Source: Oscillibacter sp.
Lineage (GTDB): Bacteria; Bacillota; Clostridia; Oscillospirales; Oscillospiraceae
Length of the DNA stretch: 5,295 bases
Assembly: GCA_017447005.1 (NCBI GenBank)
Contig: JAFSOM010000093.1
Location: forward strand, 1 to 5,295
Direction: 5' to 3'
Shown here: positions 1-5,295 of the stretch, piece after piece
Layout of the letters: each line of letters opens with the position of its first letter
How positions within the stretch are numbered: the first letter of the stretch is position 1
Notes under the pieces: model-generated
Databases searched by the model: none
The model's input: only the letters and a program-made list of their open reading frames with translations
What the model was told of the DNA's origin: nothing
Program-made: the position numbers and the translations under genes

Positions 1-2
1 AC

Positions 3-83
3 AAACGCTTTGCCGCTCTCCCGGTCATTCATGACATTCATCTCGGAGACTGGAATTATGTGATTTCCACTCTCAATCGCTGA
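3..83 (+). CDS. Possible C-terminal end of an unidentified plus-strand gene, partial
   Basis: Plus-strand frame 3 is open from the left edge to a TGA at 81-83. It gives 26 residues ending in HLGDWNYVISTLNR, which looks protein-like (mixed Trp, Tyr, Gly and aliphatic residues). The segment is too short to assign to a family. If real, this gene converges on the minus-strand genes, and the hairpin at 297-331 would lie between the two units. Two alternatives remain. Plus frame 1 is open to a TGA at 61-63. A minus-strand frame starting at ATG 39-41 (MNVMNDRESGKAF) runs off the left edge, but it has no good Shine-Dalgarno sequence. Which frame is coding cannot be settled from so few codons. Confidence 0.3.
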   Translation, partial: KRFAALPVIHDIHLGDWNYVISTLNR

Positions 84-293
84 TTCTTTCCTGTGCGATA
101 ATTCCTACGTGATTGTTTTATTTTTGCGCAAGTCCTTATTTCTTCGTCCCGCATGGACGAACATATGGAATGGAAATTCTTTTCGCAACGCAGGCTTTTT
201 CCTCATTTCCGACACTCCAATGTCCGCGTCAGATTCTGGTCAGAAAAGAGGATTGCGGGCGAAAGCCTTTCCGGGCATTTTCAACCGCTATGC

Positions 294-331
294 AAAAAAT
301 CCGTGAGAACCGTTTCGGCTCTCACGGATTT
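294..331 (-). terminator. Rho-independent terminator for the minus-strand genes
   Basis: Read on the minus strand, positions 331-316 pair with 312-297 over 16 base pairs, including one G-U pair. The stem encloses a three-base AAA loop. The transcript then continues in U, giving a run of six T at 299-294. This is a textbook intrinsic terminator for transcription arriving from the radical SAM gene. On the plus strand the same stem is followed only by interrupted T runs, so termination in that direction would be weaker, but it could still help to separate convergent transcripts. Confidence 0.88.
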
Positions 332-509
332 CCAGTTTCCACAGCAAAAGCCGGGGAGTTGCCGCTATAAGTCAAAAGCATCGGCGGACAGCGGGAGACG
401 AGCCGTCTGTCGGCCTCGAGGGAAAGATTCCGCTTCGTGAGTCAGACGGAGCGTTTCCCGTTATCCGATCGTTCCTAATCCGGCGCTTCTTTTCTTTGGA
501 CGCGGCAAT

Positions 510-547
510 ATATGACGGGAGAGGAACAAATCCCCCTCCCGTCATAT
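510..547. repeat. Perfect 12-bp inverted repeat (hairpin)
   Basis: ATATGACGGGAG at 510-521 is followed at 536-547 by its exact reverse complement, CTCCCGTCATAT, with 14 bases between. No T run follows on either strand, so it is not an ordinary intrinsic terminator. It lies in the stretch between the radical SAM stop codon and the terminator. It could be an RNA-stabilising 3' hairpin, a protein-binding site or the remnant of a small mobile element. The sequence does not decide between these. Confidence 0.5.
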
Positions 548-600
548 TATCCGCAGCGGATTCGGCATCCGCCTTAGACATAAGACGTTTCCGAACGGCA

Positions 601-639
601 ACGGGCTTTGCGCTGTCGCCCGAAAACAAATTGTCAGGC
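601..639. repeat. Short dispersed repeat, copy 1 (downstream of the radical SAM gene)
   Basis: This copy and the one at 1679-1723 share ACGGGCTTT, a variable spacer (3 nt here), then the 16-base identical core CTGTCGCCCGAAAACA at 613-628, then a related tail ending in AGGC. In each copy CGGGC and GCCCG can pair (602-606 with 618-622 here), so the stem is kept while the loop length differs. On the minus strand the copy begins about 60 nt beyond the radical SAM stop codon. No T run follows the stem. Confidence 0.65.
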
Positions 640-698
640 TGTGAGCGTCAACCGCCTCCCCGTAAAAGCAGGGCAATTTGTGAATAGTACGTAGCGCG

Positions 699-1586
699 TT
701 ACGTCATTTTTATCAGCCAGCGCAGGTCGTAAGGTTCAAAGATAACTTTTTCATACGCTTCCACATCCAGCGGGATGCCCGTCCAGTCGGAGTGGATGTC
801 TCCGTTCTGTTTGATGAGAATGTCATAAAGGATGTCGTATGTCACGCCGTCCTTGGGGTCGCACTCCACAATGGTCGAGTAAGGCAACGTCTTATGATAG
901 GTCACCTCCATACCGCGATAGTTAAAGTGGAAGCCGCAACGCATACGGCAACCGTCAAGTCCCGTATAGACGGCAATTTTTCGCAGGTCTTTCAAAATTT
1001 TGTCGTTGTCCTCGTCGTAGAGATTTTCAGGGGTCGTGGCGGTATAGTCGAAGCGGAATTGGATGGATGCGCCCGGAATGACGCGGAAGCGCTCCAGATA
1101 AGGAGCGATTTTTTCGGCGGGGTAGTTCTTATAGAGTACGCAGTTAATGCGGAACGGTACGGGAAGCCGAGCCAGCAGGCTGTCATTCGATTCCACGACA
1201 TACTTTTGCATATGCCGGGAGACGTTGATGCAGGTAATTTTTCGGCGGTTGCGTTCGGCGAAGGAGAGAATATCCGCTTCCGACCGGAACTCGGAGACTG
1301 GCAATGTGGTATTGATAAATACGCGGTGGGTTGCGGGAATCCGGTCAAGCATGGCCTGTAAGGAATCCAAATCGGACAGAGGCTCGCCGCCTGTAAACAC
1401 AAAATCGCAGGCGGGAGTAATAGCGTCCATGCGGTCAATACTATGACAGATTTTTTCCACAGAGAAACCTGTCAGGTCGGCGTACTCTCCTTTGTTAACG
1501 CAGAAGGGACAGTGGTTTTTGCAATCATAAGGGACGAAAACAGTGACGGTCGCTCCGCCCTGCCGGGTTTTGTAAGGATGTTCCAT
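699..1586 (-). CDS. Radical SAM domain protein
   Basis: This encodes a 295-residue stand-alone radical SAM enzyme. Cys22, Cys26 and Cys29 form the canonical CxxxCxxC motif (CKNHCPFC) that ligates the [4Fe-4S] cluster, which cleaves S-adenosylmethionine to a 5'-deoxyadenosyl radical. TGGEP at residues 65-69 is the family's SAM amino-group-binding 'GGE' motif. Three further cysteines near the C-terminus (213, 217, 242) might ligate a second cluster, but they do not match the SPASM pattern. I chose the ATG at 1584-1586 because AAGGAAG sits 7 nt upstream. An in-frame ATG at 1638-1640 would add 18 residues, but it lies inside a hairpin. The substrate is unknown. The length and single domain fit a MoaA/PqqE-like catalytic core without extra domains. 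It lies 150 bp downstream of the giant surface protein on the same strand and could be co-transcribed with it. It is followed by a terminator at 294-331. The radical SAM call is firm and the role is open. Confidence 0.93.
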   Translation of the reverse strand: MEHPYKTRQGGATVTVFVPYDCKNHCPFCVNKGEYADLTGFSVEKICHSIDRMDAITPACDFVFTGGEPLSDLDSLQAMLDRIPATHRVFINTTLPVSEFRSEADILSFAERNRRKITCINVSRHMQKYVVESNDSLLARLPVPFRINCVLYKNYPAEKIAPYLERFRVIPGASIQFRFDYTATTPENLYDEDNDKILKDLRKIAVYTGLDGCRMRCGFHFNYRGMEVTYHKTLPYSTIVECDPKDGVTYDILYDILIKQNGDIHSDWTGIPLDVEAYEKVIFEPYDLRWLIKMT

Positions 1587-1593
1587 ATTCAAT

Positions 1594-1600
1594 CTTCCTT
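1594..1600 (-). promoter_or_regulatory. Ribosome binding site of the radical SAM gene
   Basis: On the minus strand AAGGAAG is followed by 7 nt (ATTGAAT) and then ATG at 1586-1584. Both the sequence and the spacing suit a Shine-Dalgarno element. It supports the 295-residue start over the longer one at 1640. Confidence 0.8.
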
Positions 1601-1628
1601 TCCGCTGTCGCGTCATTATCATTTGGGT

Positions 1629-1671
1629 TTGTCCCGTCATACGGGCTATCCGCTACCGTATGACAGGACAA
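1629..1671. repeat. 16-bp hairpin in the gap between the two genes
   Basis: Positions 1629-1644 are complementary to 1656-1671 over 16 bases, with a single position that forms a G-U pair in minus-strand RNA. The loop is 11 nt. No T run follows on either strand, so simple intrinsic termination is unlikely. In the minus-strand transcript it sits between the surface-protein stop codon and the radical SAM ribosome binding site, ending about 28 nt before that site. It could stabilise or process the transcript, or set the expression ratio of the two genes. Confidence 0.7.
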
Positions 1672-1678
1672 GATAGAG

Positions 1679-1723
1679 ACGGGCTTTAGAATTTTTCTGT
1701 CGCCCGAAAACACATTCTTAGGC
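1679..1723. repeat. Short dispersed repeat, copy 2 (downstream of the surface-protein gene)
   Basis: This is the second copy of the element at 601-639. ACGGGCTTT is at 1679-1687, the 9-nt spacer at 1688-1696, the identical 16-base core at 1697-1712 and the tail to 1723. The stem is CGGGC at 1680-1684 with GCCCG at 1702-1706, and the loop is 17 nt instead of 11. On the minus strand it begins only 13 nt after the surface-protein stop codon. An identical 16-mer plus matching flanks is not expected by chance in a window of this size. Confidence 0.65.
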
Positions 1724-1736
1724 GGTAGCATGCGCG

Positions 1737-4700
1737 TCAGGCGCCGACGCGCAGAGGCATGGACAGCGTTACCTTTTGCCCGTTGTCGTCCCGTGCGACA
1801 ACCAGCGTATAAGACCCCGACGGAACATGACGGAAACTGTAGGTTCCGACGCCTTTCATCATCATGGCGGAAGCGGAATCCCGGACGGCGTTTCCGTCCA
1901 GCAGTTCCAGCGTGACATTCCCTTCCGCGTCCTCGTGGCGGATACTGCCCGTTACGGCGTAGCTTTTGCGCGTAATGTCGGCTTGCGTCTCCGTCTGCTG
2001 TCCGCGTGAGGCGAGACGATAGTTTCCGGCGTCCGCGCCGCCCAGCGTCAGCCCCGTGATACGCACGGCCTTTCCCTTGCCAGCGTCAGGACTTGCGAAA
2101 GTCCCGGTTGCCGTTACGGTTAATCTGTCGCCTGTTATAATACCGCTTATCGTTACGTTATCATAATTTAACGTTGCGCTCGTATTCCCGTCGTAGGGCT
2201 TATCCGCCGCCGTAATTCCCGATACGGCAACTTCCCGTTTTTCGATGGAAATGATAACGCTTCCCGTCACTTCGGGCGCGCCCGCCTTCACCGCCCGGTA
2301 ATAAACCGCGTATTCTCCGGCGTTCCGGTAGGAGGGAGCCGTAGCGCTGTACGTTCCGCGTTCGCTTTCGACGTACAGGACGGAAACGCCGTCCGGCGCG
2401 TCGACCGAAACGCCATGCGACTTGCCGTCGTAGACGCCGGAGTAGCCGCTTACGCTGACTTGCAACGGATTCGGCGTAATGTCCGCCCGTGTCGCCGATT
2501 GCGACTCGTTCAGGACAATCCAATAGTTTCCGGCGTCCGCGCCGCGCAAGGACAGGCCAGTAATGAAAACCGTTTTGTCCGTTCCGCTCTGCGCGTCCTC
2601 GAACGCGCCCCCGGCGGTTACGCCGATGTCATCGCCCGAAATCCGGCCTTCCAGCGTCGCGTTATTGAAACTCAGGCTTGCGTTTATGTTGCCGTCGTAA
2701 GGCTTATCGGCGGCGGAAATCCCGGAAACCCTCACGGGACGCTTATAAACAGTGACAGTCGCCGAACCGCTGACCGATTCGTAGCCGTATTGTTCCACGC
2801 GATAGTAGACGGCGTATTCCCCGGCGTCGCGGTACGCGGGGATTGTTTCGCTGTAGGGGCCGCTTTCCCGTTCGCTGTACGTGACCGTCGCGCCTTCCGG
2901 AGCCTCCACGCGGATACCGTGCGGTTCCCTGTCGTAAACGCCGACATAGCTTTCCGCGTTTACCTCCAATACGTTAGGCGTAATGTTCGCTTTGGTTTCG
3001 GTTTGCTGTCCGCTGTCCGCGAGACGGTAATTCCCGGCGTTATCGCCGCGCAGAGTAAGGTTTGAAATCAACACGGTTTTGTCGTCCCCGACTTCCGCGC
3101 TCTCAAACGCGCCTTCGGCGGCGATTTCCAGACGGTCGCCAGTGACAATGCCGTCCAGCGAAACATTATCATAATCCAGTTCGGCGGATACGCTCCCGTC
3201 GTAGGGCTTATCCTTGGCGCGAATGCCGGATACCGTAACAGGCCGCCGTGCGATATTGACCGCCGCGCTTCCCGTTAGCGTAGAGCCGTCGTCCCGTTCG
3301 ACGCGGTAGTACACGAGATAATAGCCCGCGTTTACATACGCCGGATTTTCCGCGCTGTAAATTCCGTTTTCGCTTTCGCTATAAGTTACCGATACGCCGT
3401 CCGGCGCGTCTACGGAAACGCTGTGCGCGTCGCCGTCATACGTTCCGCTGTAACCTGCGGCGGTTACGTTTAACTCGTTTTCCGTAATGTTCGCTTTCGC
3501 TTCGGTCTGCTGTCCGCTGTCCGCAAGACGATAATTCCCGGCGTTCCCTCCACCTAAAATAAGATTTGTGATAACGACCGTTTTGCCGTCGCCGATTTCC
3601 TCGTTTTCAAATGTTCCCGTCGCCGTTATCGTCAGTTCGTCGCCCTTTACGATTCCGTCGAATTTCACGCGGTTATAGTTCAGCGTGGCGGCGGCGTTGC
3701 CGTCATACGGCTTGCTCTCCGCCGCAATGCCAGATACCGTCACCTCACGGCGCTGAATCTCCACGGTCTCAAAGTCCCGGACTGTGGGGTAGCCCATCCC
3801 GGAAACCTGATACCAGACGACGTATTCCCCGGCGTCACGGAACGACGGATTTTCCGACGTATAAGCGCCGTTTTCCTCGCGGCTGTAAAGGACAGTTGTT
3901 CCCTTGGGCGCGGATACCTGAATGCTGTGCGACGCGCCGTTATAGACGCCCCGGTAGCCGTTTGCCGTAACGTATTCTTGCAGTACGGGCGCGGAGGGGC
4001 CGGAACTGCCGCCAGAATAGACCGGAGTTGCAACAGGTTCTGGAACAGGTTCCGGTTCGCTTTTCTCTTCCCGTTCCCAATCGGCATAAAGAATCGTGTC
4101 AATGTTGATAATCTCGGCGTCAAAGTCAAAGTCTCGTCGTGAGCCGTTTTTCTCCACGCGCCATCCGTTGAATTTGTAGCCGTCCTTTACGGGGTCTTGC
4201 GGTCTTTCGGCGTGTCCGCCCTTATCCCTGTAGACAATCTGCGCATTGATTTCCGTTCCGCCGTCCGTGTCGAAAAAGACCGCGTAGGATTCCCTGCCCG
4301 ACGTGGTGACGGCGTAGGACGAAAAGCGGCTACTGTAAATATAGATGACCGCGTCGTTGCCCGCGCCGGAGACGTAGTACGCGCCGTCAAGGCCGCCGAA
4401 CTCTTCCGGACGCTCCGCGAGTCTGCGGAACGCCGACGCCGCGCCGCCGTGATAACGGATAACGACTGGGTTGTAGCGTCCCGTCAGGTCGTAGCGCAAG
4501 GGAATTTCAATCACCCGGTGGGATTCCGTCACTTTCTCGGGCGCGCCCGGATTGACCGTTTCCGTTCCGTCGCCCTCCGTCGTCGTGACGGAGACCGTCT
4601 TCTCAATGTCAATCGCCAAATAATCCAGCTTCACGGTAGAATCCCCGCCGTAAAGCTCGCCGGCGGCGTCCGCGATTTCCTCCCGCTCTTGCGTGACGGT

Positions 4701-5295
4701 CTCATCCTCCTGCGCGGCGTCCTCCGACAGTACCCGTGCGGTCATGGAAACGGAAACGTCCTTCCGCTGATTCCCCGCGAGCGGCGTATCGTCGTCAAAA
4801 GACAGTTCCTGCAAGGCGGCGGCGATGTACGATTTTACGCCGCTGTCCGTGCCGCCCGTCTGCGCGCTCGTGCGGTTCGCGTCCTGCGTCAAATCCTTAA
4901 TTCCCAGAAACCCGGAGCCGCTGCCGTCGTCCTTCGTAAAGCTGGCGTAAGCGCTCCGACTTCCTTCTGTCCAGTTCGCTTTATACGTGAGGTTTTCCGT
5001 GTTCCCCTTCGGAATGGAAACTTTCAGTTTCGCGGGCGCGTTTTCCGTCGTCCAACCGGTGAAAACGTATCCGTCCCGAACCGCCTCCAGCAATACGAAC
5101 GGGCCGCCGTCGCTTCGGAAAGTCGCGCTCCCGATACTGTCGGAAACAGTCCAGTTTTCCGCGTCGTGCGGCAAATCGCCGCCTTTTAACGAAAGCGTAA
5201 CCGTATATTCGACCGCCGTCCAGTGCGCGAACAGCGTCGCGTCGGAATCGCATACCGTTTCCGGCGTGACTTGCGCTCCGCCTGTTTTCGCCGTA
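1737..5295 (-). CDS. Large repeat-rich surface protein (InlB B repeats plus MBG/YDG Ig-like repeats), N-terminus outside window
   Basis: The frame is open from the right edge to a TGA at 1737-1739 and gives 1185 visible residues. There is no stop in the 40 codons upstream of the TTG at 5174, so the real start lies outside the window. Modules in order (visible numbering): end of an InlB B/Listeria-Bacteroides repeat (1-27), a second one (28-108, with DGYVFTGW and a terminal W), a module of unclear name (109-336) with RYHGGA and SSRFSSYAV, a third B repeat (337-406, DGYKFNGW to LYADW), an acidic Pro/Glu and Gly/Ser linker (407-439), four Ig-like pairs (440-1111), and a carboxypeptidase-regulatory-like domain (1112-1185). 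Such proteins are secreted or wall-associated adhesins or stalks in Firmicutes. The signal peptide would be off-window. No LPXTG, SLH, dockerin or hydrophobic tail ends the protein, so anchoring must be N-terminal or absent. The ligand is unknown. The radical SAM gene follows after 150 bp. Confidence 0.93.
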   Translation of the reverse strand, partial: TAKTGGAQVTPETVCDSDATLFAHWTAVEYTVTLSLKGGDLPHDAENWTVSDSIGSATFRSDGGPFVLLEAVRDGYVFTGWTTENAPAKLKVSIPKGNTENLTYKANWTEGSRSAYASFTKDDGSGSGFLGIKDLTQDANRTSAQTGGTDSGVKSYIAAALQELSFDDDTPLAGNQRKDVSVSMTARVLSEDAAQEDETVTQEREEIADAAGELYGGDSTVKLDYLAIDIEKTVSVTTTEGDGTETVNPGAPEKVTESHRVIEIPLRYDLTGRYNPVVIRYHGGAASAFRRLAERPEEFGGLDGAYYVSGAGNDAVIYIYSSRFSSYAVTTSGRESYAVFFDTDGGTEINAQIVYRDKGGHAERPQDPVKDGYKFNGWRVEKNGSRRDFDFDAEIINIDTILYADWEREEKSEPEPVPEPVATPVYSGGSSGPSAPVLQEYVTANGYRGVYNGASHSIQVSAPKGTTVLYSREENGAYTSENPSFRDAGEYVVWYQVSGMGYPTVRDFETVEIQRREVTVSGIAAESKPYDGNAAATLNYNRVKFDGIVKGDELTITATGTFENEEIGDGKTVVITNLILGGGNAGNYRLADSGQQTEAKANITENELNVTAAGYSGTYDGDAHSVSVDAPDGVSVTYSESENGIYSAENPAYVNAGYYLVYYRVERDDGSTLTGSAAVNIARRPVTVSGIRAKDKPYDGSVSAELDYDNVSLDGIVTGDRLEIAAEGAFESAEVGDDKTVLISNLTLRGDNAGNYRLADSGQQTETKANITPNVLEVNAESYVGVYDREPHGIRVEAPEGATVTYSERESGPYSETIPAYRDAGEYAVYYRVEQYGYESVSGSATVTVYKRPVRVSGISAADKPYDGNINASLSFNNATLEGRISGDDIGVTAGGAFEDAQSGTDKTVFITGLSLRGADAGNYWIVLNESQSATRADITPNPLQVSVSGYSGVYDGKSHGVSVDAPDGVSVLYVESERGTYSATAPSYRNAGEYAVYYRAVKAGAPEVTGSVIISIEKREVAVSGITAADKPYDGNTSATLNYDNVTISGIITGDRLTVTATGTFASPDAGKGKAVRITGLTLGGADAGNYRLASRGQQTETQADITRKSYAVTGSIRHEDAEGNVTLELLDGNAVRDSASAMMMKGVGTYSFRHVPSGSYTLVVARDDNGQKVTLSMPLRVGA
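1740..1961 (-). other. C-terminal carboxypeptidase-regulatory-like domain of the surface protein
   Basis: These last 74 residues read YAVTGSIRHEDAEG near the start, then GTYSFRHVPSGSYTLVV. This is the usual signature of a small beta-sandwich of the carboxypeptidase-regulatory or Cna-B/SpaA type ('GxYxFxxVPxGxYTLxV'). In Clostridia such a domain often precedes a dockerin or an anchor. Here the protein stops right after the final strand (LRVGA). The fold is inferred from the motif only. Confidence 0.65.
1962..3977 (-). repeat. Array of four tandem 504-bp (168-codon) repeats coding Ig-like domain pairs
   Basis: The units in protein order are 3474-3977, 2970-3473, 2466-2969 and 1962-2465. Each codes a first half with GYxGxYDGxxH...AP(D/E/K)G...Y...(R/N)AGEYxVYY (MBG-like) and a second half with V(T/S)VSGI...KPYDGN...GDxL...NAGNYRLA...(A/N)IT (YDG-like). 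The codons for KPYDG lie at 3699, 3195, 2691 and 2187 (lowest base), exactly 504 bp apart. The YDxG anchor of the first half sits at 3432, 2928 and 2424 with 3936 before them, also 504 bp apart. By eye the YDG halves of units 1 and 2 are about two thirds identical. Units 3 and 4 share an identical 23-base run (2523-2545 and 2019-2041). Confidence 0.93.
4077..4286 (-). other. Third InlB B repeat (Listeria-Bacteroides repeat) of the surface protein
   Basis: These 70 residues start YAVFFDTDGGTEIN and continue through KDGYKFNGW to ILYADW. This is the standard pattern of the Flg_new/InlB B repeat: a beta strand with a GG turn, then a DGYxFxGW core and a closing Yx(A/D)W. The family is a beta-grasp-like module common in secreted Firmicutes proteins. 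It is followed by the proline-rich linker that leads into the Ig-like array. Confidence 0.85.
4971..5294 (-). other. Two InlB B repeats at the visible N-terminal side (the first one truncated by the window)
   Basis: Visible residues 1-27 (GGAQVTPETV to LFAHW) are the second half of one B repeat. Residues 28-108 form another, with VEYTVTLSLKGG, RDGYVFTGW and LTYKANW. More B repeats may lie upstream, outside the window. The second one is longer than usual between its GG turn and its GYxFxGW core, so it may be a diverged member. Confidence 0.75.

Larger units (their letters stand above)
84..698. other. Intergenic region without a convincing gene
   Basis: No reading frame in these 615 bases has both a credible ribosome binding site and a recognisable protein. 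Several open frames of 60-95 codons exist on both strands, but they overlap one another and have odd compositions. The region holds an intrinsic terminator (294-331), a 12-bp hairpin (510-547) and a short dispersed repeat (601-639). Smaller inverted repeats are also present: 143-149 with 155-161, the near-perfect palindrome at 549-561, and 626-633 with 674-681. If the radical SAM transcript ends at the terminator, its 3' untranslated region is nearly 370 nt, which is long for a bacterium. Confidence 0.6.

Noticed and set aside
113..440. Overlapping plus-strand open frames of 65-95 codons (109-306, 113-370, 153-440)
   Set aside because: They overlap in three frames, lack Shine-Dalgarno sequences, run through the terminator hairpin and have compositions unlike proteins.
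42..1300. Shared 12-mer CTCGGAGACTGG at about 42-53 and in the radical SAM gene near 1289-1300
   Set aside because: About one or two repeated 12-mers are expected by chance in a 5.3-kb window searched on both strands, and flanking similarity is weak.
510..1671. The two intergenic hairpins as copies of one element, since both contain TATGACGGGA
   Set aside because: The shared word is only 10 bases and lies in opposite arm order in the two hairpins, so relatedness is not supported.
601..1723. Integron attC sites behind the two genes (GCCTGACAATTTGTT on the minus strand recalls the start of an attC)
   Set aside because: No matching GTTRRRY right-hand core site was found at either copy, and the two copies do not end alike. 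Position after the stop codon alone is not enough.
1962..3977. CRISPR array or non-coding satellite
   Set aside because: The 504-bp periodicity is explained by in-frame tandem protein domains in an uninterrupted reading frame.
4197..5189. Long plus-strand open frame of 330 codons, and similar ones at 2415-3065 and 792-1361
   Set aside because: They lie antisense to the surface-protein and radical SAM genes, which have clear domains. They are Arg/Val-rich shadows caused by GC-rich codons.

Overview
The window looks like part of a moderately GC-rich Firmicutes chromosome, most likely a gut-type Clostridia member. The clue is the large surface protein: InlB-type B repeats, a Clostridia-style module ending in a 'FSSYAV'-like segment, and MBG/YDG-type Ig-like repeats. 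A clean intrinsic terminator and a Shine-Dalgarno-led gene fit this. The assignment rests on protein style alone, and no marker gene is present.

Layout from left to right. Positions 1-83 may hold the last codons of a plus-strand gene that enters from the left. Positions 84-698 hold no convincing gene. They contain a strong minus-strand intrinsic terminator (294-331), a perfect 12-bp hairpin (510-547) and one copy of a short hairpin-bearing repeat (601-639). A minus-strand radical SAM gene follows (699-1586, 295 aa), with a clear ribosome binding site. The 150-bp gap upstream of it carries a second copy of the short repeat (1679-1723) and a 16-bp hairpin (1629-1671). The rest (1737-5295) is the C-terminal 1185 residues of a very large minus-strand protein whose start lies beyond the right edge.

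The large protein is a modular, presumably exported adhesin or cell-surface stalk. In protein order it has the end of one InlB B repeat, a second B repeat, a Clostridia-type accessory module, a third B repeat, an acidic Pro/Glu linker, four Ig-like pairs at an exact 168-codon period, and a small carboxypeptidase-regulatory-like domain. No LPXTG, SLH or dockerin segment follows. The radical SAM gene lies directly downstream on the same strand and could be co-transcribed. Transcription from both genes would end at the terminator at 294-331. A functional link between the enzyme and the surface protein is only an inference from adjacency. The least explained items are the repeat placed behind both stop codons and the pairing of a giant repeat protein with a stand-alone radical SAM enzyme.
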